NCBI GenBank assembly: GCA_004026145.2 | Contig: CP034991.1 | Coordinates: forward strand, 17,213,741-17,277,740 | Length of the DNA stretch: 64,000 nucleotides | From: Takifugu bimaculatus | Lineage: Eukaryota; Chordata; Actinopteri; Tetraodontiformes; Tetraodontidae | Direction of reading: 5' to 3' | Shown: positions 36,274-50,015 of the stretch, in pieces | Position numbering within the stretch: position 1 is the stretch's first letter | Layout of the letters: every line of letters begins with the position of its first letter | Made by a program: the position numbers and the translations under genes | The notes under the pieces: model-generated | Told to the model about the DNA's origin: nothing | The model's input: the letters and a program-made list of their open reading frames with translations, nothing else | The model's database searches: none

Positions 36274-39200
36274 AAGAAAAACCAAAGTCTGTAGGGACAG
36301 TGAAAGGAAAATCTTACCTGTGCGCTGGAATAAGATACAAAAGCCGTAACACAGCTCAAACTATAGTTCCCTTTACTATTCTAAAACCTGGCGGATGTAT
36401 TCCTGATCCATGAAAATTGTCCCCCTGGTTTACAGGGGGAACTTCCTGAGTCATCCTTAACCCTTGTGATTAGTTATACCGGAATGTTAAGGTGGCCTTT
36501 GCACTGTCGTTGCCCTCAGCAGAGACTCAGGGGGGGTGGGGGGGTTGTGATGCAGCCATTAGTCACCACAAGGACACAACCTTGTCATGAGGAAAGGCTG
36601 AAGGCAGCAGCCGCTTGTCCTGGGAAAGCATCCTGATCAGACAAGATGAGAAGGCCATGTGTCCCGACCGCAAACCCCGAACGCAGTGTCTGGTGTCGAC
36701 CCCCACCCCCTCCCGCAAGCACCAGAGCGGAGTGCTGAGTGTTCGGAGGAGGCTGGTGGTTTTGGAAACTGACTTTACATGAAAGCTTTAGTTACATCTG
36801 TGGGTTACCCTGGGCGGAAGTGGCGTGTTGGAGCGCCTCAACGTGCGCGTCAGTTATTCGCTCTCTGACATGAGATGTTTACAGCGATGATTCGGACTAA
36901 TGTACCGAGAAGAAAAGGGTAGAAAAGCCAAATGTGAGTGTCAAACCAACTTAAAGTACCCTCTATTTTCCAGGAAGTGACATCCTCAATGCATTAATAT
37001 GCAGCGTGACATTAATCTTGGACTGTATGAAGATAAGTGAGGGGGTGGCGGTCCTGTGCACCAGTCGCACCATTAACCCCCCCCATTTGGAGTCAGGATC
37101 TGATCTGTCAATCAAAAACAGAAGACGCATGAAGAAACATCTCATCCAGTCCAAAACAAATCCCATCACGTTAATGTTTCCATGGCCTGATCCTGCAGGA
37201 ATAAGACAAGATGCTGTTTTTCTTTCATTCCATCATAAACTAAACACACTTATTTAAGGCTTCTTCCTCACTGCGCCACATCCAATGTTGGAGACACTCA
37301 TGCACAATCACCTACGTGGTCGTTATGGTGCGTTAATGCGACTCCCATCAAGTAGTAAAATGTGGATTTATCTCAGGGCCAGCGTCGTATTAGCCACATG
37401 CTTTTTATCATAGTGGCCATAAATCGTCGCTTCAAACAAAATAAAAAGGTGCAATAAAAAAGGGAGACAGTGTTAACAATAAAAGCCAGGCCCAAATTCC
37501 ACAATTATGAGAAGCATCGACTTGTTTTTATTGAGGGAAAAATCATTGTTACATGATTTCAACACAACATTTCAGTTTGATCGTGTTGGACAGCGAACCA
37601 GAACATCACAAGCAGGAGTTGGAAAATGTCTTTTTTTTTTTCTTTTAAGACCGTATTTGCCTCAAGTATTGCTGGAAAATGCTTGGCAAATGTAGTCTAT
37701 AATATAAATAAATGGGGAAAAAATAAGCAATCCTCAATTGCTACAAATATACCGTCAGCTAGCATTGCAAAAATAATAGGACCGGCACCAGCTTCTCCCA
37801 GAAACATGGCCGCACACACAATCTTCTCTTCTTTCTGCTGCCTCAGCTCTCATTGTTTCACTGTAATATCAGCAACTTTGCCCATATTTACCACTGTTGC
37901 TCAGCTGTTCACCCTTTGATTGGTCCCTAACAGCTTCTGATTGCACGATTTAATAGGATCTCTTCTGTTTCTCATACCACTGTGTGGTGTGAAATCTGGG
38001 GAAAAGTGGGTGAGAAACAGTTTCAAGGTTTTAAAGATTTTGATTCCTTTGACTCCACAAATGTTTCGTAATGAACCTCAGGCCAGTGAGGCCCAGCAGC
38101 GCACAACTCAGCGCACATATGCGTCTGTAATAAAACCCTGCGCTCCTCAAATCGACATGGTATCAATTAAAACCGCTGCAGAGGATCTTTCTTGACCATT
38201 TCTTGTTTCCATATTTTTAGTTACTGCTGACCTTGCTGTTTTTTATAAGGTACCGGAAACATCTGTTTTATCTTTCATTTCATTTACAACAAATTGCAGA
38301 CGGCTTATTCAGCTTCTTCCACAAATAGATAAAAAGATAAGGCCTTTTAAAGATCAGTCTGTACAGTAAGTGTAATCAGAAAAGAGACAGAGATGTTCCA
38401 GATGTGTCTGTGTCTGAGTTGTAAAGACATGAAACAGTTACATTCAGGAAACATTACGCAAACTATTACTGCTAGTAGCATCGTACCATTGTGTGTTCTA
38501 CACATGGCGTTACCTTTGGAGTGACTCAAAAGAACAAACTCTAACTAAGAAATGCAGCAGATTATCAATATTATTAGCTAGTAATTGCATCTCATGTTTA
38601 TTATCTCGCAGAAGTTTCGCTGTGTTATTTTCTTTTTACAAATCCACAAATGAGATGACAGCTACAGTAACTGTTAGCATTTTGCTAAGCGTACGCAGCA
38701 TTTATGGGACTGGAGCTCGCACCTAAAAGTGGACACACCTCAAAAGAGCTATTCTAAGTGAATTTCAAGGGACTAAAGCCACGCGAGGATTGTGGTTTCA
38801 AGCACCATTTGATTTTTATGCTTTTATCCCAGAGTGTAAGAGTGAGTAGCTAAATCTGTCATCTGTTCAGGATGGTAGTAGTAGCTAATGGCATAAAATA
38901 TAATATCCAATTAGTTATTGTGGGATTGCTCCTTGAAGATTTGAATAGTTTTGGTGAGTGTGGCCTGTGATGGATGGTGTACTGGTAACCAGACTGGAAA
39001 CCAGATAGCTAATAAGCAGATTGTTGGACTGATTTGAATCTACTATGTGTAAACGTAGCCTGTTATTGTTATATTTGGGTTCAGAGGCTGTCCTGGTGGC
39101 CTCATTCTGGAAGAATTAAACTTATTAATGATGTAGGCTGAGCCTGTGCGCCTTTCTAATGCTTCCCCTGGCAGTTCTTTCCCCTTGATATATGTCATTG

Positions 39201-39805
39201 AAGGCAGCAGACCTGAACCATAAACACACAGAAACGTTGTTCTCCACAGCCGAGCAGCCGAGCCCAGAACCATGAACGTGAACATGAGTTTATGTTAGAC
39301 GGACATAACTGTGGCCTATTTAACATTCAATAGAAACGGATCTCTTCCACGATCTAATTGGCTCATAAGCACATTAACTTTAATGAACTTGAACATGAAC
39401 TTGTGTGTATAAGCCACAGCTGGCCTTTGCCTGTTCACACAGCCGCCCATGAGCCGAAGGGATATTTGGAATTAAACCTAATTAAGCCTAATTAAACCTT
39501 TAACTTCAGCCACACACGCTTTCATTTGCGTGCACAAGCCTGCCTAACTACAAACCAGAGGTTTGGCTGCCGGCTGACAGTACAAACACATCAGACTGAA
39601 TATGTAATATCTCTTTTGTTGGGAATTCTTTGGAAATGTGCACGGCAAAAGTAGGTCAAATATGCTGTTGACATAATCCACAGAACCATCAGAGAGAGCA
39701 GAGATGTCTGAAAGCTGGACGCCACTACTGCCAGGTTCCTCTGTGTTTACCAGAAGAACTCTCACAGTTCTCTTCTCATGAGTGTACAGCAGACAATTAG
39801 ATTAC

Positions 39806-39871
<66 letters not shown>
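39806..39871. repeat. CA microsatellite
   Basis: About 33 CA units with one CG interruption around 39,835. Confidence 0.93.
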
Positions 39872-39872
<1 letters not shown>

Positions 39873-40560
39873 CCGTAGCCTTTCACCAGCACATTAGATC
39901 ACACATCATTATATTCCCAGGTTGTTCTAACATGGTGGAGGCTTTTATTTGTTGTTCTCTCCATGGAGCCCGAATCTCAGCACCTGCTAAGAGGCCTTTA
40001 CCGACCGAGTGTGTTCCTTTTGGATTCTTTCCTAATGATGTAAAGATGGTTGTCTTGTAAAACATGTCTGGAAAACATACGGCGAAGCGTCACTGTTCAT
40101 GACAAAGAGGTGCTGCAGCCCTGATCTGACCTTAAAGTGTGATATCAGGCCGTACGTGTGTGTACGATACTCGGCTGCTTTTTCGTTAGGTGCTCATGAA
40201 GACGTCTGCGGCTAAATGAAAGCGGCGAGGCTCGTTACAAACGTGGCCTGATGTTCCTCTGCAGCGCCGTCATTATTAGCAATGACTGTCAAGTCTCAAG
40301 GAAACCCTAGTTTTTTTGGCGAGCTCACACGTTTCATATTTTGTGGTCTTAATGGTTTTTCTGCAACGTTTGGGGTGGGTGGGTTTGACAAAACCCCGAG
40401 CCAGACCCATTCTTTCCATTCAGATCATAAAACTCAGAATTTCCTTCCCAACACAAGTCCTTCTGGGACTACTTAGCATGCCCAAGGAGTTCTGCTCAAC
40501 AGTGGGGAGAGATTATTAAAAAACACATCTTTCCACACTAATTCACAGGGGAAATGTATA

Positions 40561-40579
40561 TGTGTGTGTGTGTGTGTGT
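40561..40579. repeat. Short TG tract
   Basis: Nine uninterrupted TG units. Confidence 0.85.
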
Positions 40580-40789
40580 TTGCACGTGGCACAGGTAGTC
40601 CAGACCAAACTGTACATTTGGAGGTTAAAGTAGTGACTCTTAATTGACCATGGGTGTAAACGAGTGTATGGCTGTCTGGCTCTATATGTTAGCCCCGCGT
40701 CGCTAACAGGCGGTAGTTCGGTCTGTTTTCTGGTTCAAGCATTGGATACAGATCAAAACCTGGATTAGAAACTAGAAGCAGAAGAGTTG

Positions 40790-40885
40790 CTGGCACATTT
40801 TGAGGCTGAAGGCAGCTGGGATGGACCCCAGCGCCTTGCTGTGACCCCGTTAATGGATAAACCCATAGAGAATGGACGGATCCCA
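40790..40885 (+). repeat. 3' end of a dispersed fish repeat (L2-like)
   Basis: Reads GGCAGCTGGGATGGACCCCA, then GTGACCCCGTTAATGGATAA and GAGAATGGACGG. This is a diverged form of the very common fish LINE/SINE tail (GCTGGGAT...CCCAGC...CCCG...GGATAA...GAAAATGGATGG). Old and isolated; family name not assigned. Confidence 0.55.
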
Positions 40886-41391
40886 ACTAAAGCGGACATG
40901 TCGAAGGAAAGTCTCAAGAACTATCATGACACTGCAATATATAGCATTTTAAAATTGACTTCACAGCTGCTTTCCCCCTGTCCATCATAGACACACAACC
41001 AGCAGCAAAAAGGATCGCCAGGGGACGACCGGGTCGACACGGGTCACCCCGAACCATCCATCACTGCTGGCAGACAGAGAGACATTCTGCCCTTGTACAG
41101 AGCCACGCTGAAACAAAGGTCACTGTCGTGACCTCACTTGGTAGGACTCCCACAGCCCCCCCAAAAAACGCATGAGACTTAGATTTAACATTGAATATGA
41201 TTTGACACCGATGATTCAGAGAAATGTGACCTGGTTAAAGACTTAAATGTTTAGTCCCTGTCAGACAAGACTGTGGGAAATGCTTATTTTCAGGCTTTAT
41301 TCGGAGTTTTGTTGGTTATTTATTCAACTTTATGGGTTATTTTCTCTTTGAAATGATTTCACTTAGGGGTATTTCCTTTGAAGAACCTGTG

Positions 41392-41492
<101 letters not shown>

Positions 41493-44106
41493 TTAAACCG
41501 AGAGCTTTTAGTGACTTTGATGAGATACCGTAATTCTAACTTAATTCCTTAAGTTTCTTTGATTTGTACTCTACCCTGTCATTGAGTTTCACTTCTGAGA
41601 GGAGGGGGTGTTTCTACCTTCAGCGACCCAGACCTAATTACACTTTGCTCATTAACTTTTATTTTGGTCTGCGGGTTTGCTTAATTTAAACGATAAATAG
41701 GACTGGTAATTTCATTAGTAATTGAGCCTTCAGAGACCTTTTGAAGACATATGGTGTATAAAAAGATTGTGTGTCGCTCAGTGACTGACAGTCAGGTGTC
41801 CTCTACCGTCAACGTGGTGTCACGGTTCAGGAGCTGGAGCCCAACACTGACGGAGGTTCTCAGCTTCTGTCGGCTTGCCTGGAAGACACCGAGTCTGAAG
41901 TCATGGTTTCCATTCCAGCTCCGAGGGAGGTCTCTTGGTTTCATGACATCAGCTCATGGAAAAAAGCCTGTTCTCCATTCATCCTTCGAAAAGCTTCTTC
42001 CTTCCAAATCTCTTGTTCTCTACCCTGTAGTCATCTTTCCTCAACCACAGGACGGCCACAGTCCGCCGTGGTCGTCCTGGTGGTAAAGTGGTCATTCTGA
42101 TGATAGAAAGATTGGATTTTACGCCTCTGCTCCAAGTGTCAGAGGTCATTTAGTACTTTTGTTCCCACAAATCATATTTTAAACTTATACCAACTGGCTG
42201 AAAATGTTCTCCACTGCTCTCATATTTTTGTTTAACAGGTTAGAAATTCCAATCTCTCATCCTGCTGAACCCAGGGAAGCCCAGAACTGGGTCCGTCAAA
42301 CATTTCTGATGCGAAAGCGCTTTCCGTGGCTTTTTCCATACGGTGCTAGCGACTTTAAAATGTGTAGATATTTGGCCCTGGGAAGGCCATTTTCCTCTCT
42401 CCTCTTTTACGATCTGTCATTCATTTGCCTTCTGAGGATTAGAAATGGAAAAGAGGCTTAATCGCTGCATCAACTGTGTGGTTTTGGATGAGATGGAGTG
42501 AGTCATTTAAAACACCCCGCGTTTGAAGAAGCGGCTAAGCTTCCCAGGCTGCTGAGTAGCGGCGGCGAACGTCAGCGAGTGGCACATGTGGTTTAACAGA
42601 CGAGAGGCGCAAACAACCGAAGGCAGCAGCTTAGTTGGCTCCGAGACATGAAAGCTCCTTTGATCGTCGCGTCTTCAGTAAGACCCACCTTCAGGTTCTC
42701 GGCAGAAAGACGTGGCAGCACTTGTGAGTTGGCTTAATTTATGGTCTTTCCACCTTTTGCGAGTCCAGCATTTTTTGCCTGGAAGAGCCAGTTGCACATT
42801 CTTGGGAGAAGAATGCCTTTAAGAAAGCGTGGACCTGCCTTTGAAGCGTTTACCACGTAGACGTTGGACCGCGGTGGTCACATACAGTCGATCTTCTGTG
42901 GGACTTTTCTACCAAATGTGACTTAAAGAATGTTGCACCAACAAATATCAGATGCAGCCTGTTGCAAATAGCTTTCCCTGACTTATTACATCTGTTAAAT
43001 CACGCAGGGGACCAATTCCCCGAGGCTACTGAAGGGCTGAGTAATGATGAAGAGATTCCTCCATAAACCAAAAACACATGAACTTTCTATTGTGCGCTTG
43101 GACTTGAGAGAAGAGCCCAAGCAGATCTGGTCCAGTAAGGTAATGAAATAGCAAATGGAAATTTTAACCACTGATGGACATTTCTGACAGTTTACAGTAC
43201 ATGAATAGCTCATACGGGGGCTCTAAGTGACTAACTGGACCGGGCCCGTCTCCTTTACAACATGTCCTGCACTATTAGAGTGCAGTGTGTTATTGGATTT
43301 TAACACCTAAATCAAAGAGAGACACTGTCATTCATTATTTTCCTTCCATACCATTCATTGACATTTAAAATGCTTCCATCTGTAACAACAGTCTCCTTCT
43401 ACCCTGCAGGAGAGTATCACACATCCTCTCCTCTGTAAAACACTCTTAACAACGAGACGTTTTATTAAACACAACGCTGCAATAAAAGACTCACGTTAAT
43501 GCCTGCCAAATCCTGTCCTTGAAAAAAAAGACTATAATAAACTGCCACTTGGTAAGCTCACTACTGTGAACAGCAGCGCTGATGTATAGTTTACATATGG
43601 TGATGGCTATAAACCATGAATAAAATGATGGTCATATCTGCCTCTGATGGAGGTAAAATGATATGTTGTGTTAAATATAGAGCATTTTTCCATTCCATTC
43701 CATTACTTTGTCTCTATTGTTTGTTGTAAGGGTACATTGTTTTATTTTATTAAAGGTTTTTAGGGAACAATCTATTATCTTTTACCTATCAACTGTAGTT
43801 TAAATCCAGTTTCAAGGAACTCTGGTGTGTTCTGGCCAACATGGACATGGCCGAGTTTTGTGCTTGGTGAGTTTTTTGTTCACTTTCTACCGTATCTCAA
43901 AACTAAGCCCCCCTTTCCCCCATGTCATGATGCGATCAGAGATAACCCCGGGTTCTAAGGGACCCAACAGCTGATGGAAGTTTGTATCTGACCAACGGAG
44001 ACGGAGCTGAACTTCTGCTCTCTCGGTGTCTCGGCTTTTTTCTTTTCTTCATATGAGTTGTGCTTCTCAAAAAGGCGTCCAGGGCAGCCAACTGTCAACT
44101 GTTCTC

Positions 44107-44207
<101 letters not shown>

Positions 44208-44714
44208 TGCATTTGCCAAATGAGACAGCTCATGAGGAGCAGGCTAGGCCCTCAACTTGCGGTTTTGTTTTGGGAAATGTTTTGATAAAGATTATTTGTC
44301 CCAGAAGGTGTTTTTGTCTTATCTCTTTGGAAAAGCCCCTCAATCGCACAGCTCATACCCAAACAGTTACCAGTAAGTTTCATAGAATAAATTCATATTT
44401 CAAAAGATTTATAGATCCTGGATAACAAAGGATATTATGTTTAACACAGTAATGATTAATGCAGCATCTGTATGATTAGAAGAAAAGAGCAAATGTGAAA
44501 AGATTTCATCACATCATGTTATAATCAGACACAAAGCAGCGTATTTTGCACAAATAAACTTAATTAACAACCATTTAACAACTGTGTTAATCAGCGGGCG
44601 TTTAAATATACACTCCCAGGATTGGAAACATGTGTTGGGTTCAGTAACTGAGGTCTAATTAACCTCTTACCTTTTTAACCATCATCATCATCAAGGCCTA
44701 ACAGATGAAGAGGA

Positions 44715-44722
44715 TGACGTCA
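44715..44722. promoter_or_regulatory. CRE-like palindrome TGACGTCA, upstream of angptl2
   Basis: A perfect CREB/ATF palindrome about 1.1 kb upstream of the region I propose as the angptl2 first exon. An 8-mer occurs by chance about once per 65 kb, so position is the only support. A second copy is at 62,405-62,412 and a third lies in hmcn2 exon 32. Confidence 0.2.
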
Positions 44723-45679
44723 CTGACTCGAGGTGTGCTTGGACTTCCTTCCCCTCTTGTTTTTCTGCAGCTTTCTGACAGAAGACGTGTGGGTGTAAAT
44801 ACTGTCCTGAGCACATCTGGAAGAATCGCAGTGTTGACACCACATGTTTAGAATGCTGGTATGTCCTCAGCGTTCTGCTTGATAACGTGGTTGGGATTCA
44901 CTTTAAAATGCACCCTGTTGCACACAAACGCGTAAACACGCGCAGGCAAACACGGAGCGCGTCTGGTGGAAAACAGCAGATCCGGATCGGGATGAAAAAG
45001 GGTCCAAACGACCCCTGGGTCAATCCAAAGCTACACGGCAAATATCATCCAGCTCCTCAAACCTTAGAACCATGTTTATGAAAAAATCTAACCGCGTTAA
45101 AGAGCCGTGGAGAAAAGAATAAACAAACGATTTATTAATATAAAAGGACAGTCGTAACTGGCTTTAACAAGCTCGGTGCAATACCCCCATTTACATTTTT
45201 GTGCTTTCAGAGGAAACTCAATGACACAAGTGTTGGCAAAAACATGTTGGTAATTGAAAACAGAAACAACACAAAGAAAACAGTCAGCCGCCGAGGCAAC
45301 CGTATTTGAAACCAACTGTTTGCTTTAAACTTTAAATATTGTGGACACTGATCAACAGCACGTGCATGCGCCGCGGTGTGACAGGCCGACGCGTCTCCTA
45401 TCCTCTGTCTTTATTAGCGCTTCCGTCTTCACAACGAGCCCTGGTTCAAGGGCAGGAGAGCAGATCAGCTTGTTTTTGACACACTGGGCCATAAAGTGGG
45501 GTCAAACACCTGGACCTGCTTCCTATCAGCTGCCCCCTTGTTATCTCTCCTTGGACAAGTGTTCATTCACGCCCCATTAGGATCTGGTCAGTGTACGACC
45601 TGTGCTGTCCACCACCACACAAGCCAGAAATAGTGGCAAATCTGTAGCCAGGGGGCAGGAGGTTGGAAATTTGAGTAGG

Positions 45680-45712
45680 GTGTGTGTGTGTGTGTGTGTG
45701 TATGTGTGTGTT
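45680..45712. repeat. GT microsatellite
   Basis: GT tract with one TAT interruption, just upstream of the proposed angptl2 first exon. Confidence 0.9.
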
Positions 45713-45829
45713 GTGCGTGCTTACGGATTGCCTTTGTGCCATGCGGAGGAGGGGTGGAGAAAGAAGGCTGCTGCTGCTTTAAACAAGTAATGCGTTCATT
45801 TTTAAAAGCAGAGGGGGAGAGGCTCCGTT

Positions 45830-46341
45830 TGTCTGCCGTCTGAAACACTGCGAGAGGAGTTTTCATCATTGAAGAGTGCGACAGGGAGGGAGAGGGAGGT
45901 GCGGCTCAGAAAGACGGCCTCTCAGAGCTGTGAGGCAGAAGTGATGGATTCAGCCCAGAGAACAGTGACAGTCTTCTCCTAACGGGCCACAGGCAGCACA
46001 CAACCCGGCACGCTGCTCTCACCTTCATCAGAAAACCAGCCCCCATCGTCCGGCTGCTTCTTAAAAGTTCATCAAGGGGATTTTTGAAGACGTCTGCTCA
46101 ACATTTGCTGCACAGCTTCTGGAAAGTTAACCTCCTGCAGGGCTAAAGATGATCTTCTGATAATAATAGGCTCAAAGACAGCAGTATTTCTGAGTTGGAA
46201 TGGACTGAGATGACTGAGTGACTGGATAGGTCAGAGAGCAAGAGCCTTCAGACTTGGAATGACTTTCTACCAGAAGAAACTGGAGTCTGCTCTGCCAGGG
46301 CAACGCGATTGAAGGGACATCATCAATACTACAACCGTCTC
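45830..46341 (+). other. angptl2: Possible non-coding first exon and promoter of angptl2
   Basis: The coding exon at 49,992 starts with an acceptor, so an upstream 5' UTR exon must exist. In human ANGPTL2 the first exon is also non-coding. This stretch has a TTTTAAAA element near 45,798, purine-rich sequence, stops in all forward frames and a consensus-like donor (GTAAGC at 46,342). The choice is inference: no splice partner can be proved from sequence and other exons in 22-46 kb are possible. Confidence 0.28.
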
Positions 46342-49300
46342 GTAAGCACATTTTAACCTTTATGTTTATCTCTCTATTCATTCATTCCTTTCTTTAGCTG
46401 CGAGGCCACAGCCCTGTAAATGTTTTCTCTTGTTCTGTAAGAGTTTTATGCTCAGGACACACTGAATCTGTTTTGCAATGAATAGCCGGAGAGTTAAAGG
46501 AGCTGAAACAGGTAGTTGAGAGCCAGGGGATGCTGGAGAGCTGCAGACGTGCTTCCTGCTCAGAGGCAGGCTTTTAAGGTGCTTGAACATGTCCGTGTTG
46601 AAGGAGGTTTGAAGTAAATAATGAACAACATCAGAGAAACTCCTTTTCTCATCTTTGACTACTACTATTGACGGCTTAAGAATGTCACATGCTGTAACTT
46701 CAGGATGTTCCTCAGCATGGAGAAGACAGGGAAGTGGATAGGCTCAGTCCCTCTTTGTTGCTGTTGCCAGGGCCAATGTTTAGATAAGGTGGCTTTGAGG
46801 CATCATGCTGGGACTTATTGAAACGATTCCCAGGACCCCCTGCCTCCCCCTCTAACTGAGTTCCCAAGCAAGGTACGGAAGGACTCACCAGGGCCACGTG
46901 AGGCCTAATGAGAACTTCCTTACCACGAAACAAATGCTATCCTATAGCATTCAAACTCAGCAGTACCTTGAGGTTAATGGTGTCCCACTGTCAGGTTGCA
47001 CGCTTACAAGGATTACATGCTTGAGAGAAGAATGAGGTCACCCACAAGGCAGGGTAATAGTGCAGATTACTGTGAACAAACTGAAATTGTCTCTGATCTA
47101 ACGCATATCTGTTGTCATGCAGGAGACTGCCAACATTTAAAGGAAACTATTTTCTTTGGACAAATTAGAAGCTGTGCAGTCATGTTGCGAGCTGCTGTTG
47201 TGGATAATGACGATGATGTGATTGCCAGGAACTCCAACAAAGTCCGTTGGAATGAATTAGGTCAGCACAAGGAGTAGGTCTATTAAAAGGTTCCACGGGG
47301 ATAAAGGGAGTAGTGGTCCTGCGTCTAGAGGGTCTGACTCCGTCTGCCACCGCCGTCTGCTCTCCATGACTGTATGGCGGCTTGCTCTAATGAGGTGACG
47401 AAGAATGTGAAGAATGCCCTGCCCATGCTTAAATGAGAGGTGCTGGGGTGAAGAGACATGAGTCTGAGCTGGGCTGCCCACCTTCTAATTAATATGTGCT
47501 GAGCATGACCAAAAGGAGTGCTGGGCAAAGACACACTGACCTAGCCTCTGCACCCCCAATCACACTTGATTTAACACTGAGTAAAATCCAGGAAAATCCT
47601 GGAGGTGGAGTCAATAAACACCGACTTACCACCTGAGCAAAGTAAAACCAAAACACTTTGGTGTCGAGCCGAAGAAATCAGAATTGCATTTTAACGCATA
47701 ACGTTGCATAACGTGCGCAAATTGCGATTCCCCGAATCCTGAGAATGAATGGATGAATGTGTGGTGGCAGGTAATCATCGCTGTGATTTGACAGTCAATG
47801 GCAACTTGTTAACGCGAAATTATGTTAGGACAATAATGAGCTGAGGGGGCTGTTAATGCAACGACAAAGGAGGAGGAGTAGACGGCTTTCTGTTGTTCCC
47901 TCTGGCAGATGGTGGATGGGTTAATAACAGGCTGTCTCCGTCAGCGCTGATGAGACTCTCTCCGGTCCCTGGGAGACAGGCTGAGCCGCAACAGCATTGC
48001 AATTGAATATGCATTGAACAGAGGCTCGCCAACGTGCACACAAGCACACGTTTCATTGCAATCTGCAAAAATCCTGTCTGCTTTGAAGAGTTGTGAAGCC
48101 TAAAGCAGCAGATTTTGGGCTAAGGATGGAAGGGGGGGCACCACAGGAGCCACTGACCAAGCTCAGTCATCAGCATATTACAAGGCAGCCACTCTGGTCT
48201 TCTTCGTTAGCTTAGAAACAGCTTACGTGGAGGCTATTATTGGTGATTGTAAAAGTTACATAACTGCTAGTCTGCAAATAAAACTCCTTTTTTTCAGTGA
48301 AAAGGAGTGTTTACAAATTCTATTCAAGACAGATAAAGCCAGAAAGTTAAAATGTGCTAAGGGTCATGTTCTTGGAAAGAACTGCACTTTTCCTCTCCGT
48401 GTCTCCAATCTAATGTGCTGGCTGTGTGCCCAGATAACCAGACAGAAACATTTCGGATCTCTTTATGCTGACTTTTTGCAGGAGAGGATTTTCCTGAGAT
48501 ACACTAAGGTATGGAAAACTAGTGGAAAAGACAGTCCTGAATGGGGCTGGCTGTCAATACTTTCTCCAAAAGGCATTTTGATTGGACAGGGCCCCTGTGG
48601 CTCTGGGGAGGTGCCACACAGGACCCCTCAGTAAACCAATATCCACCAGCTTTTAATTAAGATGTACCCCATGAGCTTAAGGCGTGGTATCTTAGAGCAA
48701 CACTGCACTCATAATGACAGTGATAAAGAATCACTTTTATTAACTCTTCACCATTAGCTGTTGTTCATGACTTCAGTTTATCATCTCTTTTCTAAGAGAA
48801 CTGATGAAACCTCTGGATAGAAGGTGAAATGTGTTCAGAAAAGAAGAAAAACATTCCAGCTGACACAAAAAAACTATCTTGGATAACTATGACCTGGATG
48901 ATCGAGAATCTACACAGATATTTTCTAAGAGACATTACAAGGTCCATCAGTCTTTATTTTTAAGTTGTGGGGCCAGATTAACAGGTCCAGAGAGACACTA
49001 TGTCATAGGCATTGTAGTGATTAATTATTTTAAATGAATTGACTGACAAAAAGGCAAAAAGAATTAACAAAAAAAAAAAAAAAAGCCAGGAAAAAACACC
49101 TCAAATTTGAATGTGGGCCCAGTGACTAGGCCATCCACTAATCCATCTGTCACTGAAACTCCCTCTTTTGGAAAGGACAATGATTGGGTTGATTCCACGC
49201 AATAATATTTGTTCTAACAGCATCATCTGGTAATATATCAAATTTTCCATGAGTGAATATGTCCAGACCTGCAGTTGTGAGCAGATTTTTGTGTGTCAAG

Positions 49301-49991
49301 GACAAGCAGTGGCAAGTGCCCAAACAAACCCTGAGCCAGCACAGCAAACTAAGTTAAATACGCTTCACTACCACCGACGGAACTGACTGCAGTGATCAAC
49401 ACATCATTACACAAAAGAAATATTTTCTTTTGGGGGCGATTAGCAGCTCTCAAAGGCTCCAGGCCTGATGTAGATGATGATTTTCACCTCAAGCATGAGG
49501 AAATAGATCAGCATCATTAGTGACACCGGTAGCAACCATGAGCCTGTTGGTTTATATATTATAAATGAATGCTCCGTGATGCCAAGTCAAAACAGTCTCT
49601 GGGTCACCCAGTGGGACAAGTGGGGTCCTTTAGTGCAGGTCATGTTTGGTGCCCCTATTTTTGTAAACTGCAATAACCTCAAACCCTTCTCAGGCTGTAT
49701 ATACAGGATTTCTAAGCTTATTGCTTCTGACCGGTAATGAAGGATTGGACCAAGGTACCCCGATGGGCGACCTTTCTTCTGGTCTGCATTAGTGTAGCTG
49801 TGAAGGGCTCTATTGATGCCTAGTCACAATAAGCACACGGCCCAATCCCAGCGGCATTCAGATTTAATTGAAAAAGACAGATCTGGACTGATACAGGCAT
49901 GTTCGTACTGTTAACTGCAATCATGTCACGGTCATGACGAGGTTTTTAAACACAATACAAACGTATTCTCTATTTTCTTCTCTATCCTCAG
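46342..49991 (+). other. angptl2: Probable angptl2 intron 1, nothing else seen
   Basis: If the first exon is placed correctly this is a 3.65 kb intron ending in CTCTATCCTCAG. It contains a poly(A) run at about 49,067-49,084 and no recognisable exon. The 135-residue open frame at 48,227-48,634 has no known domain. Confidence 0.35.
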
Positions 49992-50015
49992 GTTTTGGTG
50001 TGTTGGACAAAAGTC
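49992..50015 (+). other. angptl2: angptl2 5' UTR part of the first coding exon
   Basis: The acceptor CTCTATCCTCAG ends at 49,991 and is followed by 24 non-coding bases before the ATG. The open frame continues upstream of the ATG into this segment, but without another ATG, so 50,016 is the best start. Confidence 0.8.

Larger units (their letters stand above)
25419..40680. other. Long intergenic stretch, no gene supported
   Basis: Fifteen kilobases with only short open frames, none with a recognisable domain, splice-consistent neighbours or coding-like composition. I looked for exons of RALGPS1, the gene that hosts ANGPTL2 in human, on the minus strand and recognised none. It contains simple repeats, a GCC tract at 31,090-31,118 and G runs at 33,983-33,992 and 36,259-36,273. 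Distant regulatory elements cannot be judged from one sequence. Confidence 0.55.

Noticed and set aside
48227..48634. 135-residue open frame in angptl2 intron 1
   Set aside because: No domain, signal or splice context; plausible by chance in 64 kb.
49995..50015. Translation start of angptl2 at 49,995
   Set aside because: The codon there is TTG, close to the acceptor; the first ATG in frame with a good context and signal peptide is at 50,016.
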